Positions 15,555 to 23,571 of a stretch of 46,145 bases of DNA are shown piece by piece; position 1 is the first letter of the stretch; every line of letters begins with the position of its first letter. The DNA is from Levilactobacillus cerevisiae (GTDB lineage: Bacteria > Bacillota > Bacilli > Lactobacillales > Lactobacillaceae): the NCBI RefSeq assembly GCF_003946245.1, contig NZ_RHNN01000027.1, positions 1-46,145 of the forward strand, written 5' to 3'. The notes below the pieces were generated by a model. It was not told the DNA's origin and did no database searches. It saw only the letters and a program-made list of their open reading frames with translations. Made by a program: the position numbers and the translations under genes.

Positions 15555-16667
15555 ATGAAATGGGTTGCAAATTCACGCGTCATGTTTTGGTCACTAGAGT
15601 TACTGATTGTGGCTGCCCTAATCTGGGTGTGCACGCAAATCAGCTTTCTATTTTCACCAATTGGCGTTTTTTTATCCACGATATTTGCGCCGCTCCTGTT
15701 ATCAGGTATTCTGTTTTATTTGCTGAATCCAGTCGTTAGACTCTTGGAAAAGGTTCGGTGGAAGAAATTTCACATTAACCGTACTGGCGCGGTAGCAATT
15801 GTTTTCCTGCTGTTGGTGCTGGTTTTGGTTGCCGGTGGCATGTGGCTGATTCCCCGGCTGGTGACGCAGATTACCACGTTAGTTGGCAACATCCCTGACT
15901 TTGCCAAGTCGACTGAAAGTGTCTTGAGTAAATTCATCAACCAACCGGCGTTTAAGGCCATTGACTTTTCCAAATACCTGAGTCAGATTCAAGCCGCCTT
16001 CGCTAAGTACGCTCAGAACTTCATGAGCGGCTTAACCAGTGGTATTGGCACAATTATTGGGACAGTGACCACGGTGACCGTCACGGCCGTTACAGTGCCC
16101 GTGATGCTGTTCTACATGTTGAAGGACGGTGACAAATTCATGCCGGCCATCCGCAGTTGGTTACCTGATCGTCACGGCGAACAAATTGCGGAGCTCCTGG
16201 GACGGATGAACAAGACGATTGCGCGCTACGTTGGTGGGCAAATCGTCGAGTGCGTGTTCGTCGGGAGCTTCACGGCAATTGGGTACTTCTTCGTTGGGGA
16301 AAAATATGCGTTGCTGCTCGGCTTTTTTGCTGGTATTTGCAACCTGATTCCTTACGTGGGTCCTTACATTGGGATTTTACCGGCCCTGATTGTGGCGTTC
16401 ACCACCAGCACCAGTCTCGTGATTTACGTGATCATCGTGGTGGTGGTCGTCCAGCAGATTGATGGCAACCTGGTATACCCAAACATTATTGGGAAGAGTT
16501 TACAAATTCACCCGCTGACGATTATTATTATTTTATTGGCAGCTGGCAACATTGCTGGGCTGTTGGGGATGATTTTAGCGATTCCCTTCTATGCCGTGGT
16601 CAAAACGATTGTTCAGTATCTTTACAGTATTTGGCAGCTCGAACACACCGAAAAATCACAGCTTTGA
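15555..16667 (+). CDS. AI-2E family transporter (PerM/YtvI-like)
   Basis: A 370-residue polytopic membrane protein of the AI-2E/DUF20 family. It has an N-terminal pair of helices (residues about 8-55), a third at about 75-100, an amphipathic extracytoplasmic stretch, then helices from about 160 onward. The conserved C-terminal run IGYFFVGEKYALLLGFFAGI, NLIPYVGPYIGILPALIVA and QQIDGNLVYPNIIGKSLQIHPLTII is present; PYVGP and the QID...P segment are family hallmarks. Members export diverse solutes or act as Na+/H+ antiporters, and the name does not prove autoinducer transport. AAAGGGG lies eight bases before the ATG at 15555. Confidence 0.88.
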   Translation: MKWVANSRVMFWSLELLIVAALIWVCTQISFLFSPIGVFLSTIFAPLLLSGILFYLLNPVVRLLEKVRWKKFHINRTGAVAIVFLLLVLVLVAGGMWLIPRLVTQITTLVGNIPDFAKSTESVLSKFINQPAFKAIDFSKYLSQIQAAFAKYAQNFMSGLTSGIGTIIGTVTTVTVTAVTVPVMLFYMLKDGDKFMPAIRSWLPDRHGEQIAELLGRMNKTIARYVGGQIVECVFVGSFTAIGYFFVGEKYALLLGFFAGICNLIPYVGPYIGILPALIVAFTTSTSLVIYVIIVVVVVQQIDGNLVYPNIIGKSLQIHPLTIIIILLAAGNIAGLLGMILAIPFYAVVKTIVQYLYSIWQLEHTEKSQL

Positions 16668-16711
16668 GCGGCAAAATTTCTCAAGAAAAGGGTAACCTTT
16701 GTGGTTTGAAG

Positions 16712-16739
16712 TTGACGTGACCGCTGAATATGCTACTAT
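16712..16739 (+). promoter_or_regulatory. Promoter of tagD
   Basis: TTGACG (16712-16717), 16-base spacer, TACTAT (16734-16739) with an upstream TG. Confidence 0.7.
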
Positions 16740-16818
16740 TTAGATTGTTATTGGATTTTTTAGCGACGCCCTCTGGGATTGCCGAGGGAAATTAACCAGA
16801 TAAAGTAGGAGAGTCTAC

Positions 16819-17235
16819 ATGAAAAAAGTAATTACGTACGGAACGTTTGATCTGTTGCATAAAGGTCACATTCGGTTATTGAAACGGGCAAAAGCCTTAG
16901 GTGATGATTTGACGGTTTGCGTGTCTTCCGACGAATTTAACGCCGAGAAGGGTAAGCGGGCTTATACCTCATATGAAGACCGGAAGTACATTTTGGAAGC
17001 CATTAAGTACGTGGACCACGTGATCCCAGAAACAACTTGGGACCAAAAGATTCGTGACGTACAGGAAAATGACATTGATATCTTCGTCATGGGTGACGAC
17101 TGGAAGGGCAAGTTTGACTTTTTGAAGGATTACTGTGAAGTCATTTACTTACCACGGACGGAAGGCATCTCCACGACTAAAATTAAGCACGACTTGGGCT
17201 TGTCAGAGGAAGAAGACTGGCAAGAAAAAGAGTAG
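16819..17235 (+). CDS. tagD: Glycerol-3-phosphate cytidylyltransferase
   Basis: A 138-residue cytoplasmic enzyme that makes CDP-glycerol from CTP and glycerol 3-phosphate for wall teichoic acid. The nucleotidyltransferase signature TYGTFDLLHKGHIRLLKRAK is at residues 6-25, with HKGH as the HxGH motif (H14, H17). The second motif RTEGISTTKI (about 114-123) contacts the nucleotide. Length matches TagD/TarD. TAGGAG precedes the ATG and a good promoter lies at 16712. The downstream CDP-glycerol-using transferase supports the pathway, though repeat A2 with a terminator lies between them. Confidence 0.95.
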   Translation: MKKVITYGTFDLLHKGHIRLLKRAKALGDDLTVCVSSDEFNAEKGKRAYTSYEDRKYILEAIKYVDHVIPETTWDQKIRDVQENDIDIFVMGDDWKGKFDFLKDYCEVIYLPRTEGISTTKIKHDLGLSEEEDWQEKE

Positions 17236-17245
17236 TGTTGGTGAT

Positions 17246-17421
17246 AAGAGTGGGACAAAAGGCGGTTAGCTGGTGAGCATTAAGGCCGATAGCCGGATAA
17301 TCCCGGGTTTGGATTATTTGGCTATCAGTTTTAAGCGGAGCCAGCTGCCTTTGGTCGCACGTTTCAGCAATAGCGTTTTGGAGATGCAATGCGAGTCTGG
17401 GGTTTTGTCCCAGGCTTTTTT
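17246..17421 (+). repeat. Family A structured repeat, copy A2 (complete)
   Basis: The fullest copy. Nested stems are GACAAAAGGC + AGCTGG (17254-17263, 17268-17273) with CCAGCT + GCCTTTGGTC (17341-17356), GATAGCC (17288-17294) with GGCTATC (17320-17326), and ATAATCC with GGATTAT (17297-17317). It ends in a terminator, AGTCTGGG (17394-17401) with CCCAGGCT (17409-17416) and T residues. GGGACAAAA (17252-17260) is also exactly complementary to TTTTGTCCC (17403-17411), which contains the terminator loop and arm, so two folds compete. It separates tagD from the next teichoic gene. Confidence 0.75.
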
Positions 17422-17422
17422 C
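17394..17422 (+). terminator. Terminator within repeat A2
   Basis: AGTCTGGG/CCCAGGCT hairpin followed by TTTTT. It could stop or attenuate transcription from tagD into the downstream teichoic acid genes. Confidence 0.7.
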
Positions 17423-17449
17423 TTAGAGAGTGTAGACGGAGGTAAACGA

Positions 17450-18334
17450 ATGCAACGGATTATTTTTTTAGTGACGTCCTTAAACGGCATGCATAAACCG
17501 AACTTTTCCCAGCAATTACTACAGGTAGTGCACCAAGGCGTTCAGGTTAGTGTGCTCGTCGCCTTGGTGGATTTCGAAGCGACCTGGCAGGTTCGGGAAT
17601 ATTTGAACCGATTAGCTAAAAAGGACCGGGATGTGAAGCAGGTCACTCTGATGATGTTGGCTGATCTGTATCAGGATGAGACTGGACTGAAACTTACCAG
17701 TGGAGAGCGGAATATGCCGGTGCTGACCGACTTTGATGAACGGCTCTTTGCCGACAATCAACAACAGGTTAAGCGCTACTTAGACGCTGGCCACCTGGTC
17801 GCCGAACTGCGACAATTGGATGACGAGACGCCAATGGTTTTGCGCCAATATCACGCAGACCAGTTGGAACAAATTGATACTTATGGCTTGGATGGCAACG
17901 TTGTGGGCATTGAAAAAGTGTCTGACGAGGTTGCCCAGACCAGTTACGTGCTGAACACCAAGGGTGAGGCGGTCTTGCGGTTCGTGCGTCATGAGCGGCC
18001 CGTGGAACAAGTCTTTAACTTGAGTGACTCGTCGGCCATGCTTGCGACTGAATTTGCTACGGCCAAGCAGAACGCCGCTGCGGCCAACATGACCCAACGG
18101 CAACGGAATAAGGCGGAAGAAGCGACCATCGATCATACGTCGATTGTGTCCACCACCGAAACCTATTATGGCGTGCTGGCTTACTCAAACTACCGGCGAT
18201 TCGATAATCTGTACACCTTCTATCAGGCGGTCCTGAGCCATTTATTGACACCGGACACGCGCTTGTACGTTGACTTAGCGGTCAATGCAGCGCTATCGCC
18301 ACAAATGCCGAACCAGCTGATTTTTAATTACTAA
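17450..18334 (+). CDS. Unrecognised protein between teichoic acid genes
   Basis: A 294-residue protein, predicted soluble, with no signal or membrane segment. I do not recognise a catalytic motif. The segment RQYHADQLEQIDTYGLDGNV (residues about 126-145) and the following VLNTKGEAVLRFVRHERP resemble the N-terminal, non-catalytic region of TagE/GtfA-like poly(glycerol-phosphate) glucosyltransferases. The end (LYVDLAVNAALSP...LIFNY) could fit that too. This is weak, so treat it as a possible stand-alone accessory subunit. ATG at 17450 follows GGAGG. The glycerophosphotransferase gene starts 14 bases after its stop, so the two are very likely translated from one message. Confidence 0.5.
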   Translation: MQRIIFLVTSLNGMHKPNFSQQLLQVVHQGVQVSVLVALVDFEATWQVREYLNRLAKKDRDVKQVTLMMLADLYQDETGLKLTSGERNMPVLTDFDERLFADNQQQVKRYLDAGHLVAELRQLDDETPMVLRQYHADQLEQIDTYGLDGNVVGIEKVSDEVAQTSYVLNTKGEAVLRFVRHERPVEQVFNLSDSSAMLATEFATAKQNAAAANMTQRQRNKAEEATIDHTSIVSTTETYYGVLAYSNYRRFDNLYTFYQAVLSHLLTPDTRLYVDLAVNAALSPQMPNQLIFNY

Positions 18335-18348
18335 GGAGTTTTTCCATC

Positions 18349-20373
18349 GTGCGTGCGATTTTATCTGGATTACATCATAAAAAGAATTTGCAAAAACTGG
18401 AACTTGAACTAATCGACGTGCCAGAACCCTTTGACGATTTAGCGGTGACCTTCCTGGAAAAGAACACGAAGGCCTCGATTACCGCACCAGTCAGCAAAGT
18501 TGTCAGTGCTGACGTGGTGCAAGTCACGATTGACGCCGATGACCTGCAGTTTGCGGCTGCCGGGCAAAGTGAGTTTAGTTGGGAGTTATACTTGAACCTC
18601 CGCCAACAAAACACACGTGGCTTGATTCAAGTGGAGAGTGAATACTTGAGTGACCGGCGGCAATTTACGTTGACCAGTTATTTCCAGGTCAACAGTGATG
18701 CCGAGGGGATGGCCTTGTTTAACATGCATACCCAGCAGGCCGAGAATGAATTTACGATTAATGCGATTAACTTGGCGGATAATCAGCTCCAAGTAATCGG
18801 ACCCAGTCGCATCAATAGTCAACCCATTGAAAATCAACGACTAGTCTTAAAAAATGAACAACAAGACAGCTCTGCTGAGTGGCCAATCACGCACATGAGC
18901 CTGCATGGCCTCTTTACGGCATCTATCCCACTCTCTGATTTGGCACAGGATACCAAGCAGCAGTTGTTTATTCGCTCAACGGTTGCTGGCCAGGACTTAG
19001 AGCAACGGGTTGTGATGGCGAAGTCTCTAGCCGGACAGGTGACCCAAGCAATTACGCCAGGGCACCGTTTAATCCTGGTGGAGAAGCGCTTTGATAACGG
19101 AATTCGGGTTCAGGAAATGGCTGCTCCGACGCTCCCTCAGCGACTTGCCAACGTTCCCGGTAAAGTCGGTGGTGCAACCAAGTTATTAGCGCTACTCATG
19201 GACAAGGTTAACTTGGTCTACATGCGTCGCCTATTCAAACGAGGACATCGACCATTCGATCAAACAACCCTGATCTTCGAAAGCTTTGGTGGTCGTCAGG
19301 TCAGTGACTCACCATATGCCATCTATCGGTTGTTCGTGCAACTGTATCCTGGCTTCAACTTTGTTTGGTCAATCGACCGGTCACAAAAGAAGTTCTGTAA
19401 AGAAAATGGTATTCCTTTTGTCATTCGCCGAACGTCAAAGTGGGTACGGACGTTAGAGAAATCCAGCTTTTGGATCAGCAATGCCCGGTTTCCATCTTGG
19501 GTCCGCAAGCCGAATTACGTGACGTACATTCAGACGTGGCATGGCACGCCGCTTAAGAAGCTGGGACTCGACATTGAAAATGTGTCGATGCCTGGAACGA
19601 CGACGGCGAAGTATCACGCCAATTTCGTTCGTGAGGCCAATCGTTGGGATGCGTTGGTATCGCCCAATGATTATTCCACGCGGATTTTCCGGTCAGCCTT
19701 TGGATTTAACAATCAGATTTTAAAGGTCGGCTATCCGCGTAATGATGAACTGATCAACAGCACCCCGGATGACGTGGTTGCCTTGAAGGAACAGCTGGGT
19801 ATTCCCGTGGATAAGAAAGTGGTGCTCTACGCACCAACTTACCGGGACAATCAGTTTGCCGAGAAGGGGAAGTACACGTTTGAATTGCCGTTCTCCCTGG
19901 ACGACTTCCGTAAACGCTTCGGTCAGGATGCGGTCTTGGTTCTACGGATGCATTATTTGATTTCAAATGCACTAGATATCAGTGGCTACGAGGGTGTTGT
20001 CTTCGACCTCTCCAACCATCCAGATATCTCTGAACTGTATTTGATCTCGGACATGTTAATTACCGATTACTCGTCCGTCTTCTTTGACTTTGCCTACTTG
20101 AAACGGCCAATCTTGTTTTACCCGTACGATTACCACATGTACAAGGACGAGCTGCGGGGCTTCTACCTCGATTACGAAAAGGACTTGCCAGGTGAAATTG
20201 CGCATGACGAGCACCAGCTGTTGGACTTGGTTGAGGCCAAGCTAAAAACGCCAGATATGAGTGGTGACACCAAGTTTATGGACTTCTACCGGCGGTTCTG
20301 TGCGATTGACGATGGGCTGAGTTCCCTGAAAATCGTCAACTACGTCCTCCAACAGATTGAGAAGAACATTTAA
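18349..20373 (+). CDS. tagF: CDP-glycerol glycerophosphotransferase, TagF-like
   Basis: A 674-residue peripheral membrane enzyme that adds glycerol phosphate from CDP-glycerol to teichoic acid. The C-terminal catalytic domain (about 290-670) has YIQTWHGTPLKKLGLDIE with the key His at 398, SPNDYSTRIF, APTYRDN, VLRMHYLIS with the second key His at 535, LITDYSSVFFDFAYLKRPIL and YPYDYHMYKDELRGFYLDYE. The first 280 residues are a beta-rich region without a family I can name. TagF, TarF and TarL are hard to separate by sequence; the size favours a polymerase rather than a primase (TagB, about 380 residues). The GTG start has AAGGAG ten bases upstream. Coupled to the unknown gene before it. Confidence 0.88.
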   Translation: MRAILSGLHHKKNLQKLELELIDVPEPFDDLAVTFLEKNTKASITAPVSKVVSADVVQVTIDADDLQFAAAGQSEFSWELYLNLRQQNTRGLIQVESEYLSDRRQFTLTSYFQVNSDAEGMALFNMHTQQAENEFTINAINLADNQLQVIGPSRINSQPIENQRLVLKNEQQDSSAEWPITHMSLHGLFTASIPLSDLAQDTKQQLFIRSTVAGQDLEQRVVMAKSLAGQVTQAITPGHRLILVEKRFDNGIRVQEMAAPTLPQRLANVPGKVGGATKLLALLMDKVNLVYMRRLFKRGHRPFDQTTLIFESFGGRQVSDSPYAIYRLFVQLYPGFNFVWSIDRSQKKFCKENGIPFVIRRTSKWVRTLEKSSFWISNARFPSWVRKPNYVTYIQTWHGTPLKKLGLDIENVSMPGTTTAKYHANFVREANRWDALVSPNDYSTRIFRSAFGFNNQILKVGYPRNDELINSTPDDVVALKEQLGIPVDKKVVLYAPTYRDNQFAEKGKYTFELPFSLDDFRKRFGQDAVLVLRMHYLISNALDISGYEGVVFDLSNHPDISELYLISDMLITDYSSVFFDFAYLKRPILFYPYDYHMYKDELRGFYLDYEKDLPGEIAHDEHQLLDLVEAKLKTPDMSGDTKFMDFYRRFCAIDDGLSSLKIVNYVLQQIEKNI

Positions 20374-20428
20374 CTTTCGCTGTTCAGTTCCTTAATCATG
20401 ATGCTCGATGTTAAATTAGTGGTGATTG

Positions 20429-20890
20429 CCACCTGCGGCTGCCAGAGATTCCGGCGTCTGTGGGGACCGCCTGCGGCCTGAGAGGCGGTCCTCCGGCTCG
20501 GTTTGAAGCCTGTCCAAAACCGACAGTCTCCAAACGCGTCCCACGCTGTAAGCTGATTCTCAGCTAACACCGTCGACACAGCTACCTCCATCTCTGGCCT
20601 CCTCCGGTTATGATTGTTTTTCACCATGACATTGAAGTGAACCATAGCTGGACTGTCAATTTTTGTCCAAGATTATTGGACCCAGTCTATGTAGGCGTGA
20701 GTGAGCCAAATTTAGGCTCAGCCGTGGGATTTTCCATGTGGTTTTCTTGGAAAATGGCGACTTTGAAACGCGGACTGGGCGGTTCAAAGCGAGGTCCAAG
20801 ACCGCACTTTGGCTTGGGCCGTCCTGCCCACAGCGTTCCGGCCTAAATTTGGCGAGCGGTAAGCCGGCAGCTTTAGATAACGTTGCCAGT
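20429..20890 (-). repeat. Family B structured repeat, copy B4 (longest)
   Basis: The core on the minus strand spans 20429-20605. It has AGCTGA-GAA-TCAGCT (20565-20551), where other copies have AGCTGG/CCAGCT, so the closing pair changed from G-C to A-T. It also has CTGTC-7-GACAG (20526-20510) and GGACCGCC/GGCGGTCC (20491-20464). The outer arm (20690-20890) carries GCCAAATTTAGGC near 20715 and its exact inverted partner GCCTAAATTTGGC near 20840, flanked by GCCGGC. A 91-codon frame overlaps the core but is not taken as a gene. It fills the gap 20374-20990 apart from the terminator at 20922. Confidence 0.8.
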
Positions 20891-20921
20891 AATTTGGTGC
20901 CTTAATTGGAATTAGGTAAAA

Positions 20922-20968
20922 AAAAACTGAGTGCCGTCAACGTGTGTGGTTGGCGGTACTCAGTTTTT
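20922..20968 (-). terminator. Bidirectional terminator
   Basis: AAAAACTGAGTGCCGTCAAC pairs with GTTGGCGGTACTCAGTTTTT (two imperfect positions). It serves the minus-strand membrane protein gene and perhaps the teichoic operon. Confidence 0.8.
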
Positions 20969-20990
20969 GGTTCCGTGGATAGAAATCCGG

Positions 20991-21545
20991 TTACTTGCTG
21001 TAGCTAGTTGCCTGGCGGTAAGCGTGAGCAGTCAGGCGATTGGCCTGCTTCGCCGTGATGCCGGTGTCTTCAAAGTAGTGCTGCAAAACAATCCGGTAGT
21101 TTCGACGCACCAGCTTTAAGTCAGGGTGTTTGACCGTGACCAATTGGTGTTGTGCCGTCTGGGCTGCTTGGCGAGCGCTTTTAGACTGTTTGAGATTCTT
21201 CACCAAATAAGTCACGTTTTTACTGGCCTTCTTGGATTGGGTACTGACCGGCTGGTTAGCGGTACGACTGCTGGCCAGTGAGGCTTTCATGTTTGCGGTT
21301 AGGCTGGTGACTTCATAGTATTGATTCTTTTTTAATTGGACATCGTCATAGCTTCGAAACAACAGGTTGTTCAAGAGCAGGGCAATGACCGCTAATCCAG
21401 CACCACAGAGAATGACGGACATGGTTGGCTGTAACGGTTGACGTTTGGTCCGCGCAATCATTAACCCAATCAGGCCGCTCAGAACGACCAGCACGCCGAT
21501 GGCAAAGACAACTTTAATGAGCATAGTTTCAGTAGACGCCGACAT
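20991..21545 (-). CDS. Membrane protein of unknown function
   Basis: A 184-residue protein I do not recognise. Two hydrophobic helices occupy residues about 8-31 (MLIKVVFAIGVLVVLSGLIG) and 42-62 (SVILCGAGLAVIALLLNNLL), with a short basic loop RTKRQPLQP between them. The remaining 120 residues are hydrophilic and rich in Ser, Ala, Lys and Gln, with coiled-coil character (KNLKQSKSARQAAQTAQHQL). The C-terminal region probably lies outside the membrane. ATG at 21545 is preceded by GGGTG. The longer in-frame start at 21776 would overlap prfC on the opposite strand and is rejected. It is transcribed divergently from prfC. Confidence 0.6.
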   Translation of the reverse strand: MSASTETMLIKVVFAIGVLVVLSGLIGLMIARTKRQPLQPTMSVILCGAGLAVIALLLNNLLFRSYDDVQLKKNQYYEVTSLTANMKASLASSRTANQPVSTQSKKASKNVTYLVKNLKQSKSARQAAQTAQHQLVTVKHPDLKLVRRNYRIVLQHYFEDTGITAKQANRLTAHAYRQATSYSK

Positions 21546-21723
21546 AGTTTCACCCGTTTCTAAATAAACTTCATTGTTCCATGATACCACGAATTGTGGT
21601 TGATTGGCGATGAGGACCAACAAACCGTGAATTGTCGGGCTAAATGTGGTAAAATTACTAGCTGTGACGATTGAATTTAAACGAGAACCTAAATAATTAA
21701 AATAAATTTTGTGAGGAAAAAAT

Positions 21724-23301
21724 ATGAGTGAAAAAACTTTAGCGTCAGCGGTCGATAAACGCCGAACGTTTGCCATTATCTCTCACCCCGATGCCGGGAA
21801 GACAACGATTACTGAACAGTTACTGCTGTTTGGGGGCGTTGTTCGTGAAGCCGGTACCGTGAAGGCGCGGAAGAGTGGTAACTTCGCCAAGTCTGACTGG
21901 ATGGAAATTGAACAGAAGCGGGGAATTTCCGTGACCAGTTCCGTGATGCAATTTGACTATCAGGGGAAACGGATCAATATTTTGGATACCCCCGGTCATG
22001 AGGACTTTTCTGAAGATACTTACCGGACACTGATGGCGGTTGATTCAGCGGTCATGGTGATTGATTCTGCCAAGGGGATCGAACCCCAAACGAAGAAGCT
22101 CTTCCAAATTTGTAAGATGCGGGGCATTCCGATCTTTACGTTCATGAACAAATTGGACCGAGACGGTCGTGATCCCATGGACCTGATTGCCGAGCTGGAA
22201 GATGTCCTGGGCATCGAAGGGTATCCAATGAACTGGCCGATCGGAATGGGGAAGGAACTTAAGGGACTGTATGACCGTTATCATAGCCGCGTTGCTTTGT
22301 TCCGGCCCCAAGACGAGGCTCACCAATACCTGCCATTGAACGACGATGGTGAGTTAGTCGAACACAATGAGCTAGAAGAAGACAGTTGGTACCGGGATGC
22401 ACGTGATAACATGGAACTGATCGGTGAGGCCGGTAACCAGTTTGATCAAGCCAAGATTGCCAGCGGGGACCAAACGCCCGTGTTCTTCGGGTCCGCTCTA
22501 GCTGACTTTGGGGTCAAGACGTTCCTGGATACCTACCTGGAATACGCGCCTAAGCCCGCTAGCCACCACACGGAAGAGGACACCGACATTGCCCCAACGG
22601 ATGCCGAATTCTCTGGATTTGTCTTTAAAATTCAAGCCAACATGAATCCGCATCACCGGGACCGGATTGCTTTCGTCCGGATCTGCTCGGGTGAATTTGA
22701 CCGTGGCATGGACGTGATTCAGGAACGCACCGGGAAAAAGTTGCGGCTTTCAAACGTGACGGAGTTCATGGCCGACACGCGTGAAAACGTTGAGACGGCC
22801 GTAGCGGGGGACATTATTGGGCTGTACGATACCGGTAACTTCCAAATCGGTGATGCCATTTATACCGGTAAGAATAAGATTAAGTTTGAAAAATTACCGC
22901 AATTTACGCCAGAACTGTTCGTTCGTGTTTCTGCTAAAAACGTGATGAAGCAAAAGTCCTTCCACAAGGGGATCAACCAACTGGTTCAGGAAGGGGCCGT
23001 TCAGCTGTACACGTCCTACACCACCGGGGATTACATTCTTGGAGCCGTGGGCCAACTACAATTTGAAGTTTTCCAGTTCCGAATGCAAAACGAATACAAT
23101 TCTGAAGTCATCATGGAACCAATGGGCAAGAAGACTGCGCGCTGGATCAACCCTGATCAATTGGACGAACGGATGTCTTCATCCCGGAATCTCTTGGTCA
23201 AGGACAACCGCGGTGAACCCCTGTTCTTGTTTGAAAATCACTTCGCCGAACGCTGGTTTAAGGACAAGTATCCAGACGTTGAACTGACTTCCAAGCTGTA
23301 A
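21724..23301 (+). CDS. prfC: Peptide chain release factor 3
   Basis: A 525-residue translational GTPase that recycles RF1/RF2 after termination. G motifs are in place: [12 protein letters not shown] (G1, residues about 19-30), [14 protein letters not shown] (G2), [17 protein letters not shown] (G3), [10 protein letters not shown] (G4) and [10 protein letters not shown] (G5). RF3-specific features follow: [43 protein letters not shown] and [17 protein letters not shown]. Length is standard. GAGGAAAA precedes the ATG, with a TG-extended TAAAAT about 75 bases upstream. Terminator at 23362. Monocistronic. Confidence 0.96.
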   Translation: MSEKTLASAVDKRRTFAIISHPDAGKTTITEQLLLFGGVVREAGTVKARKSGNFAKSDWMEIEQKRGISVTSSVMQFDYQGKRINILDTPGHEDFSEDTYRTLMAVDSAVMVIDSAKGIEPQTKKLFQICKMRGIPIFTFMNKLDRDGRDPMDLIAELEDVLGIEGYPMNWPIGMGKELKGLYDRYHSRVALFRPQDEAHQYLPLNDDGELVEHNELEEDSWYRDARDNMELIGEAGNQFDQAKIASGDQTPVFFGSALADFGVKTFLDTYLEYAPKPASHHTEEDTDIAPTDAEFSGFVFKIQANMNPHHRDRIAFVRICSGEFDRGMDVIQERTGKKLRLSNVTEFMADTRENVETAVAGDIIGLYDTGNFQIGDAIYTGKNKIKFEKLPQFTPELFVRVSAKNVMKQKSFHKGINQLVQEGAVQLYTSYTTGDYILGAVGQLQFEVFQFRMQNEYNSEVIMEPMGKKTARWINPDQLDERMSSSRNLLVKDNRGEPLFLFENHFAERWFKDKYPDVELTSKL

Positions 23302-23361
23302 GCTTAAACGATTTAAGTCCGCTGGGAATGATTTCCAGTGGGTAATCATAGAAATAGTCGA

Positions 23362-23391
23362 GGAGTCCGAATTATTTTCGGGCTCTTTTTT
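23362..23391 (+). terminator. Terminator after prfC
   Basis: GAGTCCGAA pairs with TTCGGGCTC, followed by six T residues. A second hairpin (CTGGGAATGATTTCCAG) lies just upstream. Confidence 0.8.
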
Positions 23392-23571
23392 CGTTCGGTG
23401 AAACTAGTGCATTTTCACAGCGACTCGTCAAATCCCGAAGGCTGTTCTTCGAATTTTGCGTGTAAGCCCCGTCATAAATTTCATTATGTTACACTATAAA
23501 CGAAATGATAGACGGTAACGTGCATAGATTGTGTCCCACAACCATTTGGGGGATGGAGAGGAGCGATTGCG

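Noticed and set aside
15555..16667. Naming this gene an autoinducer-2 exporter
   Set aside because: The AI-2E family name is historical; sequence alone does not show the substrate and no quorum-sensing genes are nearby.
20370..20645. Minus-strand 91-codon ORF and similar frames at 10617, 28775 and 38819 as genes
   Set aside because: They lie inside family B repeats. The frame is broken in copy B3, differences between copies mostly change amino acids, and pairing explains the conservation better.
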